Origin: Pseudomonadota bacterium
Lineage (GTDB): Bacteria; Desulfobacterota; DSM-4660; Desulfatiglandales; B25-G16
Assembly (NCBI GenBank): GCA_015223015.1
Contig: JADFWK010000244.1
Span: 1 to 8,118, forward strand
Direction of reading: 5' to 3'
Length of the DNA stretch: 8,118 nucleotides
Part shown: in pieces, positions 1-6,198 of the stretch
Layout of the letters: each line of letters starts with the position of its first letter
Numbering within the stretch: position 1 is the first letter of the stretch
Made by a program: the position numbers and the translations under genes
Notes under the pieces: generated by a model
The model's input: only the letters and a program-made list of their open reading frames with translations
What the model was told of the DNA's origin: nothing
The model's database searches: none

Positions 1-12
1 GAACAATGTCAT

Positions 13-28
13 CTTTAAAATTTAAAAG
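13..28. promoter_or_regulatory. AT-rich near-palindrome upstream of antitoxin gene
   Basis: The 16 bases ctttaaaatttaaaag pair with themselves at seven of eight positions. The palindrome ends 5 bases before the antitoxin start codon. Type II antitoxins commonly bind palindromes at their own promoter, so this may be an autoregulatory operator. That role is inferred from position only, and short AT-rich palindromes also arise by chance. There is no clear Shine-Dalgarno sequence between it and the start. Confidence 0.3.
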
Positions 29-33
29 CGCGA

Positions 34-198
34 ATGACTGAAATCATTCAAGAACAACCGGAGGATGCAACCTACGAGGAGATCATGCGCGAGCTTGCTT
101 TCGAACGTATGGTTGAGCGCGGGCTGGCAGAGTCCCGTACCGGAAGTGTTATTTCCAACGACGAGATGGCTCGGCGGATTCGGACATGGCAGAAATAA
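34..198 (+). CDS. Small type II toxin-antitoxin antitoxin, 54 aa
   Basis: This 54-residue acidic and helical protein begins MTEIIQEQPEDATYEEIMRE and ends in RIRTWQK. The pattern of an N-terminal acidic segment, then 'E-I-M-x-E-L', 'V-E-R-G-L-A-E' and a final arginine-rich 'I-S-N-D-E-M-x-R-R-I-x-x-W' is that of the short antitoxins paired with RelE/ParE-type toxins (addiction-module component group). Known relatives bind and neutralise the toxin and repress their own operon. The start is the only ATG giving the full conserved N-terminus; no strong ribosome binding site precedes it. Its stop overlaps an ATG at 186 that opens with a typical toxin N-terminus, the usual arrangement of such pairs. 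The toxin is broken, so this antitoxin is now an orphan. The family call is by recognition of the sequence pattern, not a search. Confidence 0.7.
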   Translation: MTEIIQEQPEDATYEEIMRELAFERMVERGLAESRTGSVISNDEMARRIRTWQK

Positions 199-305
199 TA
201 TGGACGTATCTGGCATTTATCAACGCGCGCAGATTCTGCTCGAACAGAGGCGTTTTTCGTAATGCCTGCTTTTTCAACCGCGGTTTTGAATGTCTTCGGC
301 AGTGA
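186..305 (+). pseudogene. Truncated RelE/ParE-family toxin remnant
   Basis: A frame starting at an ATG inside the antitoxin's last codons reads MAEIIWT, the characteristic opening of RelE/ParE superfamily toxins, which are normally about 90-100 residues and cleave mRNA or poison gyrase. After the seventh residue the match to the family stops. The rest of the 39-codon frame (YLAFINARRFC... to a TGA at 303-305) has none of the expected helix-strand pattern or C-terminal basic catalytic residues. The 4-12 bp gene overlap with the antitoxin is typical of functional modules, so the start is probably authentic. The remainder was lost, apparently by a rearrangement with an endpoint near 200-206. What is left cannot be a working toxin. 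Confidence 0.55.
200..262 (+). pseudogene. Possible 5' fragment of a TPR-protein gene
   Basis: A 20-codon frame from an ATG at 200 reads MDVSGIYQRAQILLEQRRFS before a TAA. The stretch Y-Q-R-A-Q-I-L-L-E-Q-R-R-F looks like the first helix of a tetratricopeptide repeat (aromatic, alanine and leucine at the usual spacing), and many TPR proteins start this way. If real, it is the first 20 codons of a truncated gene fused to the toxin remnant it overlaps. The stretch is very short, so chance resemblance is a serious alternative. Confidence 0.25.
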
Positions 306-338
306 TGCTGGATAAATAGTGGGCGTATGGCACGAGAT

Positions 339-371
339 GAAAGTTTTTATATTTAGAAAAACAACTATAAT
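339..371 (+). promoter_or_regulatory. Candidate promoter of the three-gene operon
   Basis: The region upstream of the large gene is AT-rich. A purine run followed by TTTTTATATT (about 339-353) resembles an archaeal BRE plus TATA box; transcription would then begin about 25 bases downstream, just before the start codon. Alternatively, a TATAAT at 366-371 is a perfect bacterial -10 hexamer, but no convincing -35 lies at the right distance, and its start site would cut off the ribosome binding site. I cannot tell which, if either, is used. Confidence 0.3.
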
Positions 372-372
372 T

Positions 373-378
373 AGGGAG
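373..378 (+). promoter_or_regulatory. Ribosome binding site of the large gene
   Basis: AGGGAG lies 5 bases before the ATG at 384. It supports this start, which is followed directly by a signal-peptide-like N-terminus. Confidence 0.6.
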
Positions 379-383
379 TGTGA

Positions 384-3300
384 ATGAAACTAAAAAATAG
401 AAGCCTGGCGCTGATAGTATTGTTGGCTTGTCTTTTGTTTTGCTTATCACTTGTTGTCACAGCATATCCCCTTCCCAACTGTGACCGGGAGGCACTTAAA
501 AGTTACCCCAATAGAGACTTCGATGAGGATGGCTACTCCAATGCTGAGGAGTTAGAGATTGCTCCTGGCTTTGGAGACCTCCACGGGGGTGAGTATGACC
601 CATGCGACCCTTGTAAGCCTGATTCCTATAGTGTAGCTTGTCGGAGACAAAAACCGACTACAGATTCAGAGACAATTTTTACCGAAAGCGATTGTCCTTC
701 AGCACCATGCGGAGTTCCTTTAGCATATGTTAATCGCGATGATAATATGATAATGTGCGTTTATGATATGGTGGAACCTTGTGGTTATACAAATGGTCGT
801 TTGTATTGGTATGATTCTATCGAAGAGGCAAGGAGAGAATTCGAAGTAGCCTCCATTATAGGAAACTTGGGGGAGATTTTGGAGGATACTGAGGATAGAA
901 AAATCAGTAGATTTGTCGGCAGGTCTTTTTTGTCGGGTGAGCACTCGGATGGTTACATCGGGGTCATTCGTCACGAGAATTATATCATATATGTTGAGGT
1001 TGGTTCTTATGAACGCACAGCTCCTGTAGAGTGTGTTTTTAATGCACTGGTGAAAGATTTAACGGCTCTTGCTGATAGCAAAGGTTTACCCCCGTTATCT
1101 CTACCGCCACCCAGCGGTGGACAGGCAGCAGCAGCCGGTGCAGCAGCATCGGCAGCGGCAGCGGCCTGGGTTATACTCAATGGGCTGTCAAATGCTGGCA
1201 CTTCCTCGATAAGCAGAGGTGGGAGAGGCACTGGGGGAGAAGGTACAGGTGGGAGAGACACAGGAGGTGGAACTTCAGGGTCTGACAGGATTCCCGATGG
1301 GGTTGATCCCGAATATGAGCAGGAGCAGATGGAGTGGTGGCGTCAAGGCATGGAAGATGAAAAGATGCGTTTAGAGTCCTACATGCGCCACCGCAAGGAC
1401 GATCCCGGCTTTGATGAGGGGGTAAAGGATATGCAGAGGTCCATTGATTATTATCAGGAGAAGATAGAGGAGCAGCAGGCGAGGATGCAGCAGTGGGAGA
1501 TCACACCTGGTGAACACCGACCAGTAAACCAGTGGGACCCTTTTTCCGTCTCCGATTCTGAGAAGAAGATACGACAGTGGGATGAAGCATGGGATAAATT
1601 TACTAAGATGCGGGAAGGAGCCGAGAAAAGAGAGCATTTGCTCTATAGTGATCCGGAAAAGTGGGACCGAGCTATGGACCACATCTTCAGGGATGACGGG
1701 GAGGTGGACTACGACGCTCTCGACAGGGCAAGAACGGTATTCAAAAGGGTAATTGATGCCGACATCAATACCATGGCTCCGGAACACCGCCACTGGGTTG
1801 AAGAGGCTACCATCCAAACCGTAAGGGATGCCAAGAATAACCCCGTTGTCCGGATACTGGCTGCTAAGTCATCAGGAGGAACGAGCGAGCTTGTCTTTGA
1901 GACGCTCGACCAGCTCGAGAGAATGCACGATTATGTACAGTATCATGACCGTGGAGGGAGCGATTTGGAGGCTGTTGCAGGGGCCTTTAAATACGGTGTA
2001 GAAGAGTTAGCAAAGGACAAGCTGGCAGTCAAGGAGATAAGGACGCTCACTACCGGGAAGGTCGAAATGCCTGATGGGACCACCAGGGACGCCACCACAC
2101 TGGACTCTACCATCTCTCTCCTTAGTCTGGGTATGAAGGGGAAGGACATGTACTCCACCACCGTTGGGGGAGAGTTCTGGGCTTCGGAGGCATTCGGCAT
2201 AGGTAACAAGAAGGTGCCCGAGACAGAGGGTGCCAGCATTCGCGGGATGGACAATGGAATTGATACCAGGGCGCCCGGTGCCGAGGCAGAAGGAGGAGGG
2301 GCGATCGGGGCATGGGAAGGCGCACCAAAACAGCCGAAGATACCTTCTGAATTCGCCGATGACTACAAAGCAATGCAACGAGCCATCGCCAGCGGAGATG
2401 AAACTGCCGCAAATCGCTATGCCACCCGCATGCTTGCCAAGGATTACGATGAATTTCAAAAAATGGCACGAAATGGCACCATTGATCCCAAAACAGCTCA
2501 GAGGGCAGTGGGGACGCATCAGGTAATCGTTGCTGATGGGGTAAAGGAGGGTTTGGAACGGACGAAACGGGTGGGGAACCTGCTGGAAGATGAATCCCCG
2601 GTCAAACATGTCTGGTCTCCAGGCAGTGCGATGGAGCCCTTTGATCTCGAAAATCCCAAGGTCCCCGGCGATACTGATCTGACCCCGGTAGTCGACCGTA
2701 ACATTTGCAGTGCAAGAGAAATTGATCCGGATGATGTCCAGAGAATTGCATCTGGTCATACGCGGGATGCGATTAACGAGATAGCGAAGAAACGTCTGGG
2801 GGAGGATGTCGGCGATTATTGCAAAGCGACAAAGGTCAAAACCTTCGAACCCGGCACCCCTGAGGAGTATCATTCCTATCCTTCCCACAACATAGAAGGA
2901 AGGGTCATAAACAGTAGAGGGGATATTGTAGATAATAAGACCACTCTCGGTGAAGAGTGCTGGCCTGGATCCAAGGAGATAACAGAGACGGTGAGTAACA
3001 GCAAGACTGGTCGGGCCATGGTGGCGGTAGATGAGCACTTTCAGATCCACAAGACCCTAAAGGAGCTCAAACCAAACGCGACAGATGCTGAATATGTGGA
3101 AACCGCCAGAGAGCTGGCTAAGCACCATGGCAGGTTGGAAAAGGGTGCCAATTGGAAGACCGGGGATATAGATGGCTCAAAACTTCAGCTAGATGAGCTA
3201 AAAACACCTGAACAAAAACTAAATGTGTTTGAGGAGACCCTGAAGGTAGCCAAGACTGGAGATCCTGATGCCATCCAAAAGGCCGTTAATGATAATTATG

Positions 3301-4172
3301 GTGGTGATTATGAGAAGTTTTACGAAGACATGAGACAGAGCAGTAAACAGGCGACACAGACAAAGCTGAATGCGGGGGGAAAGATCTGGGATGCCCAGGC
3401 TGATCGTCTGAAAGGGACTGGGGTGATGGTCAATGAGGATGACATCATCAAACACACAACGACGGCTCCTGAGTCTAAAGAGGAGTTTTTTAATCGCTTA
3501 GGCGTAACGGAAAGCGAGCCGGATCTGCGAAAGCTCGTTCCTCAAGACGAACCAAGTCTCAAAACACAGGAGGCCCAAGAGGCATATGAAAAATTCATGC
3601 GAGGAGAACAGCCTGAAGGTTTTGGCCCACCCAAAAACGAACCGAGGGACGATGTGATAATACGAGCGAAAGATCCTGAAGTGCCGGACAATGATCAAAT
3701 AGTGGGACGTCAGTTTTACGAGAGAACAGAAGAGCTAAAAGAGAACGATCCAGTCTTAAAGGATTTGGATGACAGAGTCAAAAAGGCACTTCATGATGGT
3801 CGTACCAGACGTATCGAAGAGCTTATAGATTTGCACACTGAGGAAATGAAATCGGAAAACAAGTGGGGGCTTCCAGATTCCAAAGGATTCCAGAAAGAGC
3901 TGGGGCAGAGGTTGTCAATTGACCAAGGGATCGAGGACCCCACGACAGTCAAGTATCAGGAACATCGCCTTGTCCAGGAAGGTGTGACTCGAGAGCAACT
4001 GGATGAGTGGATCAGAGTCCGACAAAAACTTCGAAGCGGAGAGCAGGTAGAGCCTTTAAAACCGTTTAAGGAACCAGACGAGACCTCGTGGGCACCACTT
4101 AAGGACGGCGAATCACCTTTCCGACTCGATGATGAGCCTAAGGATCTCAATAAGAAACCGAGGGAAAAATAG
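384..4172 (+). CDS. Large exported or membrane-anchored protein with Ca-binding loop, 1262 aa
   Basis: I do not recognise this protein as a whole. Residues 1-27 form a signal peptide: basic K2, K4 and R6, a hydrophobic core, and a likely cut after V-T-A27. L-L-A-C16 matches a loose lipobox, but the residues after C16 stay hydrophobic, so a lipoprotein is less likely. Residues 45-56 are a DxDxDGYxNxxE calcium loop (D45, D47, D49, E56) of the TSP3/dockerin type, followed by DPCDPC. The exported part to about residue 245 has nine cysteines. Residues 248-268 are Ala-rich and may span the membrane. A Gly-rich hinge (282-296, GTGGE/GTGGR/DTGGG) and a probable coiled coil (about 310-372) follow. The remaining ~890 residues are charged, with only three cysteines (775, 813, 859). 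G747-S748 with D763-T-D765 faintly resembles a nucleotidyltransferase signature. It is the first gene of an operon whose next gene lies 12 bp away. That it is a real gene is near certain; its function is unknown. Confidence 0.9.
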   Translation: MKLKNRSLALIVLLACLLFCLSLVVTAYPLPNCDREALKSYPNRDFDEDGYSNAEELEIAPGFGDLHGGEYDPCDPCKPDSYSVACRRQKPTTDSETIFTESDCPSAPCGVPLAYVNRDDNMIMCVYDMVEPCGYTNGRLYWYDSIEEARREFEVASIIGNLGEILEDTEDRKISRFVGRSFLSGEHSDGYIGVIRHENYIIYVEVGSYERTAPVECVFNALVKDLTALADSKGLPPLSLPPPSGGQAAAAGAAASAAAAAWVILNGLSNAGTSSISRGGRGTGGEGTGGRDTGGGTSGSDRIPDGVDPEYEQEQMEWWRQGMEDEKMRLESYMRHRKDDPGFDEGVKDMQRSIDYYQEKIEEQQARMQQWEITPGEHRPVNQWDPFSVSDSEKKIRQWDEAWDKFTKMREGAEKREHLLYSDPEKWDRAMDHIFRDDGEVDYDALDRARTVFKRVIDADINTMAPEHRHWVEEATIQTVRDAKNNPVVRILAAKSSGGTSELVFETLDQLERMHDYVQYHDRGGSDLEAVAGAFKYGVEELAKDKLAVKEIRTLTTGKVEMPDGTTRDATTLDSTISLLSLGMKGKDMYSTTVGGEFWASEAFGIGNKKVPETEGASIRGMDNGIDTRAPGAEAEGGGAIGAWEGAPKQPKIPSEFADDYKAMQRAIASGDETAANRYATRMLAKDYDEFQKMARNGTIDPKTAQRAVGTHQVIVADGVKEGLERTKRVGNLLEDESPVKHVWSPGSAMEPFDLENPKVPGDTDLTPVVDRNICSAREIDPDDVQRIASGHTRDAINEIAKKRLGEDVGDYCKATKVKTFEPGTPEEYHSYPSHNIEGRVINSRGDIVDNKTTLGEECWPGSKEITETVSNSKTGRAMVAVDEHFQIHKTLKELKPNATDAEYVETARELAKHHGRLEKGANWKTGDIDGSKLQLDELKTPEQKLNVFEETLKVAKTGDPDAIQKAVNDNYGGDYEKFYEDMRQSSKQATQTKLNAGGKIWDAQADRLKGTGVMVNEDDIIKHTTTAPESKEEFFNRLGVTESEPDLRKLVPQDEPSLKTQEAQEAYEKFMRGEQPEGFGPPKNEPRDDVIIRAKDPEVPDNDQIVGRQFYERTEELKENDPVLKDLDDRVKKALHDGRTRRIEELIDLHTEEMKSENKWGLPDSKGFQKELGQRLSIDQGIEDPTTVKYQEHRLVQEGVTREQLDEWIRVRQKLRSGEQVEPLKPFKEPDETSWAPLKDGESPFRLDDEPKDLNKKPREK
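1125..1166 (+). repeat. GCN simple-sequence tract encoding Ala-rich segment
   Basis: Fourteen consecutive codons are GCA, GCG or GCC except one GGT and one TCG, encoding residues 248-261 of the large protein. Runs of GCA are long enough to permit replication slippage, which could change the length of this possible membrane helix between strains. Confidence 0.7.
1227..1271 (+). repeat. Three degenerate 15-bp repeats encoding Gly-rich hinge
   Basis: Three tandem five-residue units, GTGGE, GTGGR and DTGGG, form residues 282-296 of the large protein, right after the possible membrane helix. This composition is typical of a flexible linker separating two domains. Confidence 0.6.
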
Positions 4173-4176
4173 GAGG
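4171..4176 (+). promoter_or_regulatory. Ribosome binding site overlapping upstream stop codon
   Basis: A perfect AGGAGG shares two bases with the TAG stop of the large gene (4170-4172) and sits 8 bases before the next ATG at 4185. This arrangement suggests translational coupling of the first two operon genes. Confidence 0.7.
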
Positions 4177-4184
4177 ACATATCT

Positions 4185-5453
4185 ATGACCATTAATGTAG
4201 AAAACCTAAAGGAAGGGTATGATACCTATAACCTTACCCGCAGAGAAATCAGTTACCTCCTTTCTTCCACAGGTGTTATGGTCACCTCCAATTCTCCTTT
4301 AAAAAACATTCCTTTTGTTGGTAAGGTGTCAGAAGGGACTGATGTCATTGCCAGTCTGAGGGGTAAGGGGATTCTATCTTCGGACGAAAACCCTACAATG
4401 GTGAGTGGTTTACCGCAGGCTCTGGAGGTCTTGGGGGATCCGGGTTTTACGGTACTGGTGCAGATGGGAAACTGGGAGGAGCTTTCTGCTGTCAGCTTTT
4501 TCAGTAAAGATTCACTTATGGATCAATCCCTTGTGAGCTTTAGGACGAATCAGGATGAAAGCTTCGATATCTCCTATTTCCTCTCCAAAGAACATGTCCT
4601 CTCCCTGATCCAGCCCTACATAAATTTTGAATCCCTGACAATGTATTTGCCCCAGAGGTTTAACCTGAGCTACGAGGAATATCTGGTCTTTTTGGCCATC
4701 GCCGACGCCTACCGTCAAGTCCACCTAGAAGCTTTGCTGGACCGCAAGGTCAAGGAAGACTGGAAGGTATCGGAAGAGGATATTGATTCTACCCTCTACA
4801 AGGGGTTTACCTTTATCGATACGCGCTGGTTGATATCCATTGCACAACTCATCTCGCCATTTCCCTTTGAATGGGAGACAGAAAAGGTCCATGCAGGCCT
4901 GGATGGGCTTTTACGCCAGGGGTTGCTTGAGCCTGTCAGGGATGCCTCCGCACCCCTTTATTCTTTATGTAGGGAGTTGGATATATTCTGCGGCACGACC
5001 CTTGCCATCGCCGGTTTTGCCACCTTGCGGGTGGATGAGGTATTGGATGATGGAAAGAGGGGTATCTTTTATTTAAATCTCCTGCGCACCCCCTCGAATA
5101 TCTGGCTTACCGGGTTCAATAACATGGCGAGCGGGGCACCAGAGATAACCATCTTCTGCGCCGATGGTTTTTTTGTCTCCCATGCTATCGCAGAACTCTT
5201 TGAAAGGAGCGGTAAGATATCCCCTCCCGAATCCGTTGAGGTAAAAAAGGAGATGAAGAAATGCCCGAGCTGTGGAGCAGAACATCCACCTGAAACCAAG
5301 TTCTGCAAGAAATGTGGTAAAAGACTCCCCGAGCCAGATGAGAAAAAGATTGAGATTGCTCCTAAACTTGTTTGCCCAAAGTGTGGCAACAGTATAAAAT
5401 CGGGCAGTAAATTCTGCAATAAATGCGGCACACCAGTAAAAGGAGGGCGATAG
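4185..5453 (+). CDS. Two-lobed protein of unknown function with C-terminal double zinc ribbon, 422 aa
   Basis: There is no signal peptide or membrane segment, so this protein is probably cytoplasmic. Residues 1-340 seem to contain two similar lobes. Each has a leading helix (N-L-T-R-R-E-I near 17, N-L-S-Y-E-E-Y near 160), then 'L-x-x-x-G-[IL]-L', a strand-rich stretch and a closing acidic or hydrophobic helix (FLSKEHVLSLI; FFVSHAIAELF). Such a duplicated mixed alpha/beta layout recalls the EspG-type chaperones of type VII secretion, but this is a resemblance in pattern only. Two zinc ribbons follow: C360/C363/C374/C377 and C397/C400/C411/C414, with Gly after each second Cys as usual for zinc knuckles. 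The gene starts 12 bp after the large gene and ends 1 bp before the next. It may serve the large protein as a partner or chaperone; this is inferred from operon position. Confidence 0.9.
   Translation: MTINVENLKEGYDTYNLTRREISYLLSSTGVMVTSNSPLKNIPFVGKVSEGTDVIASLRGKGILSSDENPTMVSGLPQALEVLGDPGFTVLVQMGNWEELSAVSFFSKDSLMDQSLVSFRTNQDESFDISYFLSKEHVLSLIQPYINFESLTMYLPQRFNLSYEEYLVFLAIADAYRQVHLEALLDRKVKEDWKVSEEDIDSTLYKGFTFIDTRWLISIAQLISPFPFEWETEKVHAGLDGLLRQGLLEPVRDASAPLYSLCRELDIFCGTTLAIAGFATLRVDEVLDDGKRGIFYLNLLRTPSNIWLTGFNNMASGAPEITIFCADGFFVSHAIAELFERSGKISPPESVEVKKEMKKCPSCGAEHPPETKFCKKCGKRLPEPDEKKIEIAPKLVCPKCGNSIKSGSKFCNKCGTPVKGGR
5441..5446 (+). promoter_or_regulatory. Ribosome binding site inside the end of the upstream gene
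   Basis: AGGAGG lies within the last codons of the 422-residue protein gene, 8 bases before the ATG at 5455. It fixes the start of the third operon gene and indicates coupled translation. Confidence 0.7.
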
Positions 5454-5454
5454 T

Positions 5455-6096
5455 ATGGAATTTCTGCAAGTCCTGAGTTTCATCCTCATGTTCATATCTT
5501 TTGCACTAATCGGATGGATGATACTCACCTTCAGTAAGGTGCGTACGGTATCCACCAGAAGCCCGCTTATAGCAATGGGTATGAGCCTGGTGTTTATACT
5601 GGTATATTTGCTCATAATTGGCACCAGCCTTCCTGGAGGGGCTTTGCTTCTCATATTATTACTCGGCGCTGGTTTAGGAGCATGGCAGGGACAGAACACT
5701 AAGGTATGGACTGAGAACGGCATAGGCAAAGCCCAGAACACGGTCTGGTTTCTGGTAATATGGGCTGTCTGCTACGGCTTCAATCAATTACTGGTATCGC
5801 TGGGTCTGGCAATGAGCCTCAACGTTGGCATAGGCGCAATGTGCCTTGGCACGGGTGTGATATTCGGGTCACAGGGGAATATACTTTACCGGCTATCGAG
5901 TATGTCAACCATAACTCCTGCGGAAGGCGAAGTTGCTGAACCAGTGCATGTTCGTCCTTCTATTCCTGAGCCTCCAACCACCGATGCCTCTAAAATCCGC
6001 TATTGCCGCAAGTGCGGGTTTCCAATCACCGCTGCGGACCGTTATTGCCGCAAGTGCGGAGCAGAGATACAAACTAAACCGCAGAAAAGTGGTTGA
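5455..6096 (+). CDS. Multi-pass membrane protein with C-terminal zinc ribbon, 213 aa
   Basis: About five hydrophobic helices are visible: residues 4-26, 37-56, 62-77, 94-117 and 121-138. Between the third and fourth is a conserved-looking stretch with G-A-G-L-G-A-W-Q-G and T-K-V-W. The arrangement of small-residue helix, 'G-x-x-T-K-V' loop and 'W-x-x-x-x-W' helix resembles CcdC/DUF1453-type membrane proteins, a tentative link. A Pro- and acid-rich linker (about 150-178) leads to one zinc ribbon, C184/C187/C198/C201, presumably cytoplasmic. The gene starts 1 bp after its neighbour with a strong ribosome binding site, so the two are surely co-transcribed. As the operon's only clear multi-pass protein it could be the membrane anchor or channel for the others, which is a guess. 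Confidence 0.88.
   Translation: MEFLQVLSFILMFISFALIGWMILTFSKVRTVSTRSPLIAMGMSLVFILVYLLIIGTSLPGGALLLILLLGAGLGAWQGQNTKVWTENGIGKAQNTVWFLVIWAVCYGFNQLLVSLGLAMSLNVGIGAMCLGTGVIFGSQGNILYRLSSMSTITPAEGEVAEPVHVRPSIPEPPTTDASKIRYCRKCGFPITAADRYCRKCGAEIQTKPQKSG
6001..6059 (+). repeat. Exact 17-bp repeat encoding the two halves of a zinc ribbon
   Basis: The bases tattgccgcaagtgcgg occur at 6001-6017 and again at 6043-6059, coding Y-C-R-K-C-G both times. Both knuckles of the third operon gene's zinc ribbon are thus identical at DNA level, which points to recent internal copying or gene conversion. Confidence 0.85.
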
Positions 6097-6198
6097 AAGT
6101 TATAGCGAGGTGAGACCAGAAGGCAGTCGGTTAAGTTGTAGTTGCTGTTCATAGTTGCTGCCCATAATAATAAGTGTTCCTAATCCTAATGTTTGCGC
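6097..6198. other. Convergent intergenic gap
   Basis: These 102 bases separate the plus-strand operon from the minus-strand gene pair. I see no stable hairpin followed by a T-run in either direction, only a 9-bp direct repeat, tagttgctg, at 6139-6147 and 6152-6160. Terminators for both operons are expected here but cannot be pointed out. Confidence 0.5.

Noticed and set aside
424..434. Lipobox L-L-A-C16 in the large protein
   Set aside because: The residues after C16 stay hydrophobic up to V-T-A27, so an ordinary signal peptidase cut after A27 fits better, although lipidation is not excluded.
1692..1727. Second EF-hand-like loop in the large protein (D-D-G-E-V-D-Y-D-A-L-D)
   Set aside because: The first half of the loop with its regular aspartates is missing and no EF-hand partner is near, so it is probably just an acidic stretch.
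2007..3050. 347-codon open frame on the minus strand
   Set aside because: It lies wholly inside the large plus-strand gene, has no ribosome binding site that stands out, no recognisable domain, and a composition typical of an antisense shadow.
5073..5741. 222-codon minus-strand frame across the second and third operon genes
   Set aside because: It spans the junction of two well-supported plus-strand genes with zinc ribbons and good ribosome sites; its translation shows no motif.
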